5,354 nt of DNA from Methylobacter sp. (lineage in GTDB: Bacteria > Pseudomonadota > Gammaproteobacteria > Methylococcales > Methylomonadaceae). Positions 1-5,249 of this stretch are shown here, one piece after another. The notes under the pieces are model-generated. The model searched no databases and had not been told where the DNA came from. It saw only the letters and a program-made list of their open reading frames with translations. The DNA is taken from the NCBI GenBank assembly GCA_003158415.1, contig PMJA01000350.1, positions 2,758-8,111 of the forward strand, in the 5' to 3' direction. A program made the translations under genes and the position numbers. Numbering within the stretch: the stretch's first letter is position 1; each line of letters starts with the position of its first letter.

Positions 1-534
1 TAACGGTAATTCATTCTGCTTATGGAGCTTTAAGCCGTCTTCATTGACCGCCCTGTTCATGTGGATTGCCAGATTGGGCAATCGTAACAAGGGTTGGTCA
101 AACTTTACCAGCTGGCTAACCAGATTATTTTTATCGTCTTTATAACTGATACGCCCAGCAAGACTCAGATCCCTGTCGGTAAAAGTGGCAAGTATAGGCC
201 CGCCATAAACTTCAACACCCAGCCTTAACAAGCCATCCGCCCCAGTGGCGGCATTTGGCTTTATTCTTAAGCCGGGTGAATCGGTATGTGCGCCGATAAT
301 TTTAAAACCGGTTTCAGGCAACGGTTTTTGCCCCAGCACGAAAATAATAATGGAGGAATCGTCACGGATAACGTAATAACGTCCGCCCGGTTGCACATCC
401 CACTTTGCGGTTTCATCCAGCTTTACAAACTGAACAGCAGAAAGCCTGGTTTCAATACTTTTAACCGCATGCCACGGGCTGGGACTGGCATCAATAAAAT
501 CCAGTAAGTTTTGCACCTGTTGCCGGGCGCTCAT
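1..534 (-). CDS. apeB: M18 family aminopeptidase, N-terminal 178 residues (partial, runs off left edge)
   Basis: Zinc metallo-aminopeptidase of family M18 (aspartyl aminopeptidase type), a cytosolic enzyme that removes N-terminal residues from peptides. The frame is open from an ATG at 534-532 to base 1, giving 178 residues of a protein normally about 430 long, so the C-terminal part with the remaining zinc ligands lies outside the window. Visible family marks are an SPSPWHAV segment (residues 17-24), the zinc-ligand motif [12 protein letters not shown] with His83, VYGGP...DRDLSLAGR (about 109-128) and [10 protein letters not shown] (152-161). Residues 117-119 read TFT before DRDL, where relatives usually have a Trp-Phe-Asp run. 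The ATG overlaps the msrB stop codon as ATGA, implying translational coupling; its own ribosome site is only a weak AAGAA, which fits coupling. Family assignment is firm; substrate preference is from family knowledge. Confidence 0.93.
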   Translation of the reverse strand, partial: MSARQQVQNLLDFIDASPSPWHAVKSIETRLSAVQFVKLDETAKWDVQPGGRYYVIRDDSSIIIFVLGQKPLPETGFKIIGAHTDSPGLRIKPNAATGADGLLRLGVEVYGGPILATFTDRDLSLAGRISYKDDKNNLVSQLVKFDQPLLRLPNLAIHMNRAVNEDGLKLHKQNELPL

Positions 535-929
535 GATTTTTCTTTTAAATCCAGGGCGGCTGAGTTAATGCAGTAACGCCGCCCGGTGGGCTTTGGGCCA
601 TCTTCAAACACATGACCTAAATGGGCATCACAAACTTTACAGGTCACTTCAACCCGGCGTAAGCCATGACTGCTATCAATATGCTCGATCACACCCCCTT
701 CAGGCAAATCAGCCCAAAAACTGGGCCAACCCGAACCTGAATCATACTTGGTCTCAGAAGCAAACAAAGGGCTGCCGCAACATATACAATGATAAACGCC
801 GGTCTTTTTGCAATCTGCATATTTTCCGGTAAAAGGCGGCTCGGTGCCTTTTAAGCGACAAATACTAAATTGCTCCGGCGTTAATTTATCCAGCCACTGG
901 TCATCGTTAATGTGTTCTTTGTCTGCCAT
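531..929 (-). CDS. msrB: Peptide-methionine (R)-S-oxide reductase MsrB
   Basis: Reduces the R epimer of methionine sulfoxide in proteins, a cytosolic oxidative-damage repair enzyme normally recycled by thioredoxin. The protein has 132 residues, close to the E. coli enzyme at 137. Visible motifs are GTEPPFTG (28-35), the zinc-binding pairs Cys48/Cys51 and Cys97/Cys100 (the latter in [12 protein letters not shown]), GWPSF (67-71) and the catalytic Cys120 in RRYCINSA. The position that holds the resolving cysteine in many MsrBs (GCGWPSF) is Ser66 here. Extra cysteines at 24, 40 and 50 could replace it, or thioredoxin may act directly. I chose the start at 929 because homologues begin there with a short polar segment, and because the in-frame ATG at 965 overlaps the predicted -10 box. 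A GGGA at 942-939 is a possible ribosome site. The stop codon overlaps the apeB start. Confidence 0.95.
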   Translation of the reverse strand: MADKEHINDDQWLDKLTPEQFSICRLKGTEPPFTGKYADCKKTGVYHCICCGSPLFASETKYDSGSGWPSFWADLPEGGVIEHIDSSHGLRRVEVTCKVCDAHLGHVFEDGPKPTGRRYCINSAALDLKEKS

Positions 930-942
930 AGCCTTATGTCCC

Positions 943-963
943 GCACCACTATTCAAATGGTGC
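943..963 (-). repeat. Inverted repeat / potential hairpin at the msrB promoter
   Basis: On the minus strand the arms GCACCA and TGGTGC are perfectly complementary. Two more inner pairs (one G-U) give an 8-bp stem with a five-base loop. It begins directly downstream of the predicted -10 box and covers the expected transcription start. A DNA operator is therefore as likely as an RNA hairpin, because part of the 5' arm may not be transcribed. No known regulator motif is recognised. Confidence 0.45.
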
Positions 964-992
964 ATTGTACGCGATCAAAACGGCATCACCAA
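964..992 (-). promoter_or_regulatory. Predicted sigma70-type promoter for msrB-apeB
   Basis: Read on the minus strand, TTGGTG (992-987) is followed after exactly 17 bases by TACAAT (969-964). The -10 box matches TATAAT at five of six positions and the -35 box matches TTGACA at three of six. The expected start near 957 gives a leader of about 28 bases before the msrB ATG at 929. It overlaps the upstream in-frame ATG at 965, which argues against that start. Confidence 0.45.
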
Positions 993-1127
993 AATTCAAT
1001 ATCTAACGGCTAATACCACATCAACTTCGCCGCCATAACAAAAAGCAGCAGCGAGAAATAACGCTTTAGAATGCTCACCCCAAAAACTTCTATCACAACA
1101 TGCCTTTTATTATTCAACCTAAGCTTG

Positions 1128-1136
1128 TGCTATTCT
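1128..1136 (+). promoter_or_regulatory. Predicted extended -10 promoter element for cca
   Basis: TG at 1128-1129, one base, then TATTCT at 1131-1136 forms an extended -10 pattern (four of six matches to TATAAT). No good -35 box lies 17 bases upstream, where the sequence is AT-rich. Transcription would start near 1143, about 24 bases before the cca ATG. The element lies inside the spurious N-terminal extension of the cca frame, which supports the downstream start. Confidence 0.33.
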
Positions 1137-1166
1137 AACCTCAACATTAACGTAACTTATCCAGTA

Positions 1167-2399
1167 ATGAAAATATATCTTGTTGGCGGCGCAGTACGCG
1201 ATCAATTACTGGGGTTACCCGTCATAGAAAAGGACTGGGTAGTCATCGGTGAAACGCCCGAAGCTATGGTGAAACAAGGCTTTCGCCCGGTAGGCAAGGA
1301 TTTTCCGGTATTTTTGCATCCGCAAACCCATGACGAGTACGCTCTAGCCCGAACAGAACGAAAAACCGCGCCCGGCTACAAGGGTTTTGCCGTTCACGCC
1401 TCACCGGATGTCAGTCTGGAACAGGATTTAATCCGCCGCGACTTGACCATCAATGCCATGGCAATGACGCCGCAAGGGCAATTGATTGATCCCTACGGCG
1501 GCTTACAGGATCTGGAAAACCGGGTTTTCCGGCATATTTCACCGGCCTTCGCCGAAGATCCGGTGCGCATCTTGCGCGTGGCGCGTTTTGCCGCACGCTA
1601 CCGACACCTGGGCTTTACCCTCGCCGCAGAAACCGGGGCGCTGATGCAATCTATGGTCACAGCAGGCGAAGTTGATTACCTGGTGCCTGAGCGTGTATGG
1701 GCGGAATTGTTTAAGGCGCTTAAGGAGCGAACGCCGTCAGCGTTCTTCTATATTTTAAAAGACTGCACGGCACTGGCAAAAATATTCCCTGAAATAGACT
1801 GTTTATTTGGTGTTCCGCAACCGAAAATACATCACCCGGAAATAGACACAGGCTTGCACAGTATGCTGTGTCTGGAACAGGCGGCGCTACTATCCGCCAG
1901 ACCTGAAGTCCGGTTTGCGGCCTTGGTGCATGACCTGGGCAAAGGCATCACACCCAAAGAAAACTGGCCGCATCACTATGGTCACGAAACAAAGGGTCTG
2001 CACATACTGGAAAATTTGTGCGCCCGCTTGCGCGTACCCAACACATTTAAAGCGCTGGCGATGCACGTCATGCAATATCACACCCATAGTCATAAAGCCT
2101 TTGAATTACGCGCCTCAACATTAACCGATATGTTAATCGCGTTAGGCGCGTTTAAAACCAACAATACGCTGCCTGAGTTTTTATTGGCATGCGCTGCCGA
2201 TGCTAAAGGCCGAACAGGCTTTGAACACGCCACCTACCCTCAAGCCGGGCTGATAAAGTTGGCGGCAAATGCTTCGGCTTCTGTGGATACCTCGATTGTC
2301 CTGAATAGCGGCCTTCAAGGTGCCAAAATAGGCGAGGCCATTCGTCGCCTGCGCATAAAAGCGGTTACCGATGTTATAAATACCTACAAACAGATATAA
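1167..2399 (+). CDS. cca: Multifunctional CCA tRNA nucleotidyltransferase / phosphohydrolase
   Basis: Adds or repairs the 3'-terminal CCA of tRNAs using CTP and ATP; a cytosolic class II nucleotidyltransferase. The 410 residues match the E. coli enzyme (412) nearly end to end. Visible features are the N-terminal MKIYLVGGAVRD with GG at 7-8 and R11/D12, the catalytic carboxylates E21 and D23 (EKDW), the FPVFLHP and YALARTERK segments, RRDLTINAMA with R91/D92, and EDPVRILRVARFAARY with R137 and R140 for base recognition. A C-terminal HD domain shows HDLGKG with H255/D256, the metal-dependent phosphohydrolase site found in gammaproteobacterial members. The first active-site carboxylate is Glu where E. 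coli has Asp21. I chose the ATG at 1167 because the family begins MKIYLVGG there; the frame extends 32 codons further upstream without similarity. No clear Shine-Dalgarno precedes it. yajQ follows on the same strand. Confidence 0.96.
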   Translation: MKIYLVGGAVRDQLLGLPVIEKDWVVIGETPEAMVKQGFRPVGKDFPVFLHPQTHDEYALARTERKTAPGYKGFAVHASPDVSLEQDLIRRDLTINAMAMTPQGQLIDPYGGLQDLENRVFRHISPAFAEDPVRILRVARFAARYRHLGFTLAAETGALMQSMVTAGEVDYLVPERVWAELFKALKERTPSAFFYILKDCTALAKIFPEIDCLFGVPQPKIHHPEIDTGLHSMLCLEQAALLSARPEVRFAALVHDLGKGITPKENWPHHYGHETKGLHILENLCARLRVPNTFKALAMHVMQYHTHSHKAFELRASTLTDMLIALGAFKTNNTLPEFLLACAADAKGRTGFEHATYPQAGLIKLAANASASVDTSIVLNSGLQGAKIGEAIRRLRIKAVTDVINTYKQI

Positions 2400-2453
2400 A
2401 ATGTCGTGGATCAATCGCCCTTTTTAGACATAACAAACCATGAGCTTAAACCT

Positions 2454-2936
2454 ATGCCTTCTTTTGACATCATTTCCGAATTTGATACCCACGAAGTAAA
2501 AAACGCTATCGATCAGGCGAATAAAGAAGTCGCCACCCGGTTTGATTTTAAAGGCTCCAATTCGAGCTTTGAACTAACCGACGACAAACTGGTTATGATT
2601 TCCGAATCCACTTTTCAGTTACAGCAAATGTTTAGCGTGGTTTGTTCAAAGCTCAGCCGACGCGGTGTTGATGTGGGCTGCATGGAGGTAGGCGACGCCA
2701 AAGGCAGCGGCAAAATGATGCGCCAGGAAATCACCCTAAAACAAGGTCTGGATACATTGCTGTCCAAAAAAATCGTCAAATTGATTAAAGACAAAAAGCT
2801 AAAAGTACAAGCGGCGATACAAGGCGATAAAGTCAGAGTGACGGGCAAAAAACGCGACGATCTCCAGGAAGTTATTCAAATGCTGAGGGATGAAAAGCTG
2901 GAGATGCCATTACAATATGATAACTTCAGGGATTAA
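2454..2936 (+). CDS. yajQ: YajQ family nucleotide-binding / cyclic-di-GMP-binding protein
   Basis: Member of the YajQ (UPF0234) family: small cytosolic proteins with two ferredoxin-like halves that bind nucleotides. In Xanthomonas and Pseudomonas, members have been reported as cyclic-di-GMP effectors that work with a transcription factor. The 160 residues agree with the family length (about 160). Visible marks are the start MPSFDIISEFD, EVATRFDFKG (about 25-34), LKQG (96-99 region), KKIVKLIKDKKLKVQAAIQGD, VRVTGKKRDDLQ and the C-terminal NFRD; all align directly with E. coli YajQ. I chose the ATG at 2454 over the in-frame GTG at 2406 because homologues begin MPSFDI; a weak GAG at 2442-2444 lies nine bases upstream. 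It sits 54 nt after cca and may share its transcript. The binding ligand in this organism cannot be told from sequence. Confidence 0.95.
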   Translation: MPSFDIISEFDTHEVKNAIDQANKEVATRFDFKGSNSSFELTDDKLVMISESTFQLQQMFSVVCSKLSRRGVDVGCMEVGDAKGSGKMMRQEITLKQGLDTLLSKKIVKLIKDKKLKVQAAIQGDKVRVTGKKRDDLQEVIQMLRDEKLEMPLQYDNFRD

Positions 2937-2942
2937 CTTGCG

Positions 2943-2954
2943 TTGCAGCTGCAA
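2943..2954. repeat. Perfect 12-bp palindrome upstream of the DUF1538 cluster
   Basis: TTGCAGCTGCAA is a perfect self-complementary sequence in the 43-nt gap between yajQ and the first DUF1538 gene, 25 bases before its ATG. As RNA it would form only a four-base stem with a four-base loop and has no T-run, so it is a poor terminator. It could be an operator, or chance. Confidence 0.35.
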
Positions 2955-2970
2955 TATACCTTAAGAACGT

Positions 2971-2975
2971 TGGAA
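2971..2975 (+). promoter_or_regulatory. Ribosome binding site of the first DUF1538 gene
   Basis: TGGAA lies four bases before the ATG at 2980, a short but usable Shine-Dalgarno match. It supports that ATG as the start, with an AAGAA run slightly further upstream (2963-2967) as a possible alternative. Confidence 0.4.
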
Positions 2976-2979
2976 TATC

Positions 2980-3711
2980 ATGCTAAAGAACCGATTTATT
3001 AGACAATTGTTCAGCAGTTTTCTGGATTTAGCGCCGATCCTTGCCGTTGTTTTGATTTTTCAGGTTCTGGTTATCGGTAAACCCGTACCTGATGTTGCCC
3101 GTTTAATGATCGGCATGCTTTTTGTTGTATTCGGTCTTTGCCTGTTTATCCAGGGATTGGAACTCAGTTTGCTGCCGTTGGGTGAAGCGATGGCATACGA
3201 TTTTGCCCGCAAAGGCAGTTTATTCTGGCTATTGGCTTTTGCATTTTGTCTGGGTTTTAGCGCCGCCATTGCCGAACCGGCCCTGGTTGCGGTCGCCGAA
3301 AAAGCGGCAACCAGCGCCAGTGCCGGTCATGTCATTGAACAAACCCAAGCCGCCAGGGATCGTTATGGCTTAGGATTTCGGCTAACCATCGCGCTGTCTG
3401 TGGGCCTTGCTATTTTGATCGGCGTGTTAAGAATTATCCGGGGTTGGCCGGTCTATTACCCAATTTTCTGCGCGTACGGCGGCGTAGCCCTGATAACGCC
3501 GTTTGCACCCGCCGAGATTATCGGCATCGCCTACGATTCAGGCGGCATCGCCACCTCGACCCTTACCGTGCCGCTGGTGACTGCGCTGGGCGTAGGATTG
3601 GCGACGGCCATCAAAGGCCGCAACCCGATAACAGACGGCTTTGGACTACTCGTCTTCGCCTCCTTGGCGCCGATGATTTTCGTGATGCTTTACGGGATGC
3701 TATATGCTTGA
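2980..3711 (+). CDS. DUF1538 family membrane protein, first of a tandem pair (putative antiporter subunit)
   Basis: Integral inner-membrane protein of 243 residues with about six to seven hydrophobic segments (roughly 13-33, 40-60, 82-106, 133-152, 158-180, 190-212 and 220-242). Signature blocks shared with its neighbour are FQVLVIGKP (27-35), GLELSLLPLGEAMA (59-72), AEPALVAVA (98-106), AYDSGG (184-189), VPLVTALGVGLA (197-208) and GRNPITDGFG (213-222). These identify DUF1538. In Halomonas, a pair of such proteins (UmpAB) was reported as a two-component Na+(Li+,K+)/H+ antiporter; that this pair does the same is inference. A polar stretch of about 25 residues (107-131) is longer than the corresponding loop in the partner. 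It opens a four-gene cluster and its TGA lies inside the next coding sequence (8-nt overlap). No signal peptide beyond the first membrane segment. Confidence 0.88.
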   Translation: MLKNRFIRQLFSSFLDLAPILAVVLIFQVLVIGKPVPDVARLMIGMLFVVFGLCLFIQGLELSLLPLGEAMAYDFARKGSLFWLLAFAFCLGFSAAIAEPALVAVAEKAATSASAGHVIEQTQAARDRYGLGFRLTIALSVGLAILIGVLRIIRGWPVYYPIFCAYGGVALITPFAPAEIIGIAYDSGGIATSTLTVPLVTALGVGLATAIKGRNPITDGFGLLVFASLAPMIFVMLYGMLYA

Positions 3712-4483
3712 ATGGCTAGTACATTTCGCGCTGAAACTGCTGGAAACCTGTAGAAACATTTTACCGATAGCCGTCGTTATCATCGGCTTTCAGCTGTTGG
3801 TCATACGCAAACCCTTAGCGCATCCCAAAAAAATCGTGGTCGGGTTTGTTTTTGTTTTACTCGGCATAGTTTTTTTTCTGGAAGGACTGGACATGGCGCT
3901 ATTCCCGCTGGGAAACTTGATGGCGACGCAACTGACGACACCCGAATTTCTGGGCGTTAATCCTGGGCTACAACCGGTAGTCTGGCAGAATTATCGCTGG
4001 GTTTATAGCTTTGCCGCCAGCCTAGGGTTCGCTACCGCTTTAGCTGAACCGACTTTGCTGGCGGTCGCCATCAAAGTCGACCGTATTTCCGGCGGCACCA
4101 TCCGCGCCTGGGGACTGCGTATTGCCGTCGCTCTGGGCGTCGCTATCGGGCTTGCTCTGGGTACTTTTTGCATCGTCACCGGCACGGGGCCTTATTTTTT
4201 CATTATCGCAGGCTATATCATCGTCATAATACAAACGCTGTTTGCGCCTAAACTGATTATTGCCTTGGCTTATGACACAGGCAGCATAACAACATCAATG
4301 GTCACCGTGCCGCTGGTGACTTCATTGGGACTGGGTCTAGCGGACGCTGTACCGGGTCGAAACCCGCTAACGGACGGTTTCGGCTTAATCGCCTTTGCCA
4401 GTTTATTTCCCATCATCTCTGTGCTGGCTTACGCCCAAATCGCCCATAATCTCAGCAAACGCAGCCTCTCATCCAAACTGTAA
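3704..4483 (+). CDS. DUF1538 family membrane protein, second of a tandem pair (putative antiporter subunit)
   Basis: Integral membrane protein of 259 residues, clearly paralogous to the preceding one: FQLLVIRKP (29-37), GLDMALFPLGNLMA (61-74), AEPTLLAVA (114-122), AYDTGS (189-194), VPLVTSLGLGLADAV (203-217) and GRNPLTDGFG (218-227). Hydrophobic segments fall at about 17-35, 43-62, 100-123, 137-158, 162-180, 195-216 and 224-246, followed by a basic C-terminal tail (KRSLSSKL). Between the second and third segments it has a stretch of about 24 residues (75-98, with TTPEFLGVNPGLQPVVWQNY) that the first subunit lacks. The start at 3704 overlaps the upstream stop by 8 nt, with GGGA at 3694-3697 as ribosome site, implying coupled synthesis and probably a heteromeric complex. 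Transport of monovalent cations against protons is inferred from the Halomonas UmpAB report; no substrate can be read from the sequence. Confidence 0.88.
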   Translation: MLEWLVHFALKLLETCRNILPIAVVIIGFQLLVIRKPLAHPKKIVVGFVFVLLGIVFFLEGLDMALFPLGNLMATQLTTPEFLGVNPGLQPVVWQNYRWVYSFAASLGFATALAEPTLLAVAIKVDRISGGTIRAWGLRIAVALGVAIGLALGTFCIVTGTGPYFFIIAGYIIVIIQTLFAPKLIIALAYDTGSITTSMVTVPLVTSLGLGLADAVPGRNPLTDGFGLIAFASLFPIISVLAYAQIAHNLSKRSLSSKL

Positions 4484-4486
4484 GGA
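4482..4486 (+). promoter_or_regulatory. Ribosome binding site of the PII-like gene
   Basis: AAGGA five bases before the ATG at 4492 is a strong Shine-Dalgarno. It overlaps the TAA stop of the second DUF1538 gene, so termination and initiation are close neighbours, consistent with coupled translation. Confidence 0.65.
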
Positions 4487-4491
4487 AAACC

Positions 4492-4842
4492 ATGCATTTC
4501 AAATTAATTATTGCCTTTGTCGAAGATGATAAAACCGATCTGGTGCTCGATACCGCACGCCAAAGCGGCGCAAAAGGCGCCACGGTTATCAACCATGCCC
4601 GTGGCGAAGGCTTAAAACAGTCCAAAACCTTTTTCGGCCTGTCTTTGGAATCGCCCAGGGATGTGTTAATGTTTCTGGTTGAAGAACATCTCAGCCGACA
4701 CATTCTGGAAAAAATCGCCAAGGTTGCGCAATTCGACAACAAACCCGGCACCGGCATTGCTTTTCAGGTTGATGTTGAGGACGCTATCGGCGTCATGCGT
4801 CAGGTTGAAGAATTAACCCAAGAACTTGAGGATAAAATATGA
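4492..4842 (+). CDS. PII-like (GlnB-fold) signalling protein
   Basis: Small soluble protein of 116 residues with the PII plan: strand 2-10, helix 13-25, strand 29-38, loop, strand 58-63, helix 66-80, B-loop and strand 89-94, then an acidic C-terminal helix. GAKGATVINHARGEG (26-40) corresponds to the GITGMTV...KGFG region of GlnB, and NKPGTGIAF (83-91) to its nucleotide-binding GKIGDGKIF loop. PII proteins are trimers that bind ATP/ADP and other effectors and control partners, often membrane transporters. The T-loop (about 38-57) is some six residues shorter than in GlnB and lacks Tyr51, the uridylylation site; the second Lys of the B-loop is Ile89. Nitrogen-type GlnB/GlnK signalling is therefore unlikely. 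It follows the DUF1538 pair by 8 nt and overlaps the CBS gene by 4 nt, suggesting it controls that transporter (inference). Confidence 0.85.
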   Translation: MHFKLIIAFVEDDKTDLVLDTARQSGAKGATVINHARGEGLKQSKTFFGLSLESPRDVLMFLVEEHLSRHILEKIAKVAQFDNKPGTGIAFQVDVEDAIGVMRQVEELTQELEDKI

Positions 4843-5249
4843 CAATAAAGAATGCCTTAATCCGTGTCAAAGATGTCATGAAAACCGATTTCGGCACCAT
4901 AGACGGCGTAGCCACAGTTGCCGATGCGTTAATAAAGATGAAGTCGCTTAAAACGGCTGTCCTTATTGTCAATAAACGCAATGAGGATGATGAATACGGT
5001 ATGCTGACTTCCGGCGATATTGCCCGCCATGTGCTGGCTAAAGACCGGGCGCCGGATCGGGTTAACGTCTATGAAATCATGAATAAACCCGTCATTTCGG
5101 TACATCCCGATATGGATATCCGCTATTGCTCGCGGCTATTTGCCAACTATAATCTGGTCAGGGCGCCGGTTCTTGAAAATAACAAGGTTATCGGCATAGT
5201 GAGTCCCAATTCATTGGTGCTGGATGGTTTGTATAAAACGTTTCAATAA
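4839..5249 (+). CDS. Protein of two CBS domains (putative adenine-nucleotide sensor)
   Basis: A 136-residue soluble protein that is essentially one CBS pair (Bateman module): CBS1 about residues 10-66 (VKDVMKTDFGTI, then GMLTSGDIARHV at 54-65) and CBS2 about 78-132 (YEIMNKPVISVHPD, then GIVSPNSLV at 119-127). CBS pairs commonly bind AMP, ADP, ATP or related ligands in a cleft and gate attached enzymes or transporters. CBS1 keeps the Thr57/Asp60 pair that usually contacts ribose and phosphate; CBS2 has Ser125 at the Asp position, so probably only one site is canonical. No DNA-binding or catalytic domain is fused. ATGA overlap with the PII-like stop and a GAGG at 4828-4831, seven bases upstream, support the start and coupling. 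As the last gene of the DUF1538 cluster it is likely a regulatory subunit of that system (inference). No terminator is visible after it. Confidence 0.9.
   Translation: MTIKNALIRVKDVMKTDFGTIDGVATVADALIKMKSLKTAVLIVNKRNEDDEYGMLTSGDIARHVLAKDRAPDRVNVYEIMNKPVISVHPDMDIRYCSRLFANYNLVRAPVLENNKVIGIVSPNSLVLDGLYKTFQ

Larger units (their letters stand above)
930..1166. other. Divergent intergenic region between msrB and cca
   Basis: 237 bases separate the two outward-facing genes msrB and cca. I see a sigma70-like promoter and an inverted repeat on the msrB side, and an extended -10 element on the cca side; these are listed separately. The cca reading frame stays open upstream to an ATG at 1071, but that extension is not similar to CCA enzymes and spans the predicted cca promoter, so I treat it as non-coding. 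The middle (about 1000-1120) shows no structure I can name. Confidence 0.6.

Noticed and set aside
286..507. Plus-strand open frame opposite the aminopeptidase gene
   Set aside because: A shadow of the minus-strand M18 coding sequence, whose conserved motifs leave no doubt about the true frame.
930..965. Upstream ATG adding 12 residues to MsrB
   Set aside because: It overlaps the predicted -10 box, lacks a ribosome site, and the resulting residues lie over the inverted repeat.
1071..1166. N-terminal extension of the cca reading frame with a hydrophobic, signal-like stretch
   Set aside because: CCA enzymes are cytosolic and begin MKIYLVGG at 1167. The extension has no family similarity and contains the predicted promoter.
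2406..2453. In-frame GTG start giving YajQ 16 more residues
   Set aside because: The family starts at MPSFDI, and the extension does not resemble homologues.
4003..4234. Minus-strand open frames opposite the second DUF1538 gene
   Set aside because: Low-complexity translations opposite a strongly conserved membrane protein; no support as genes.
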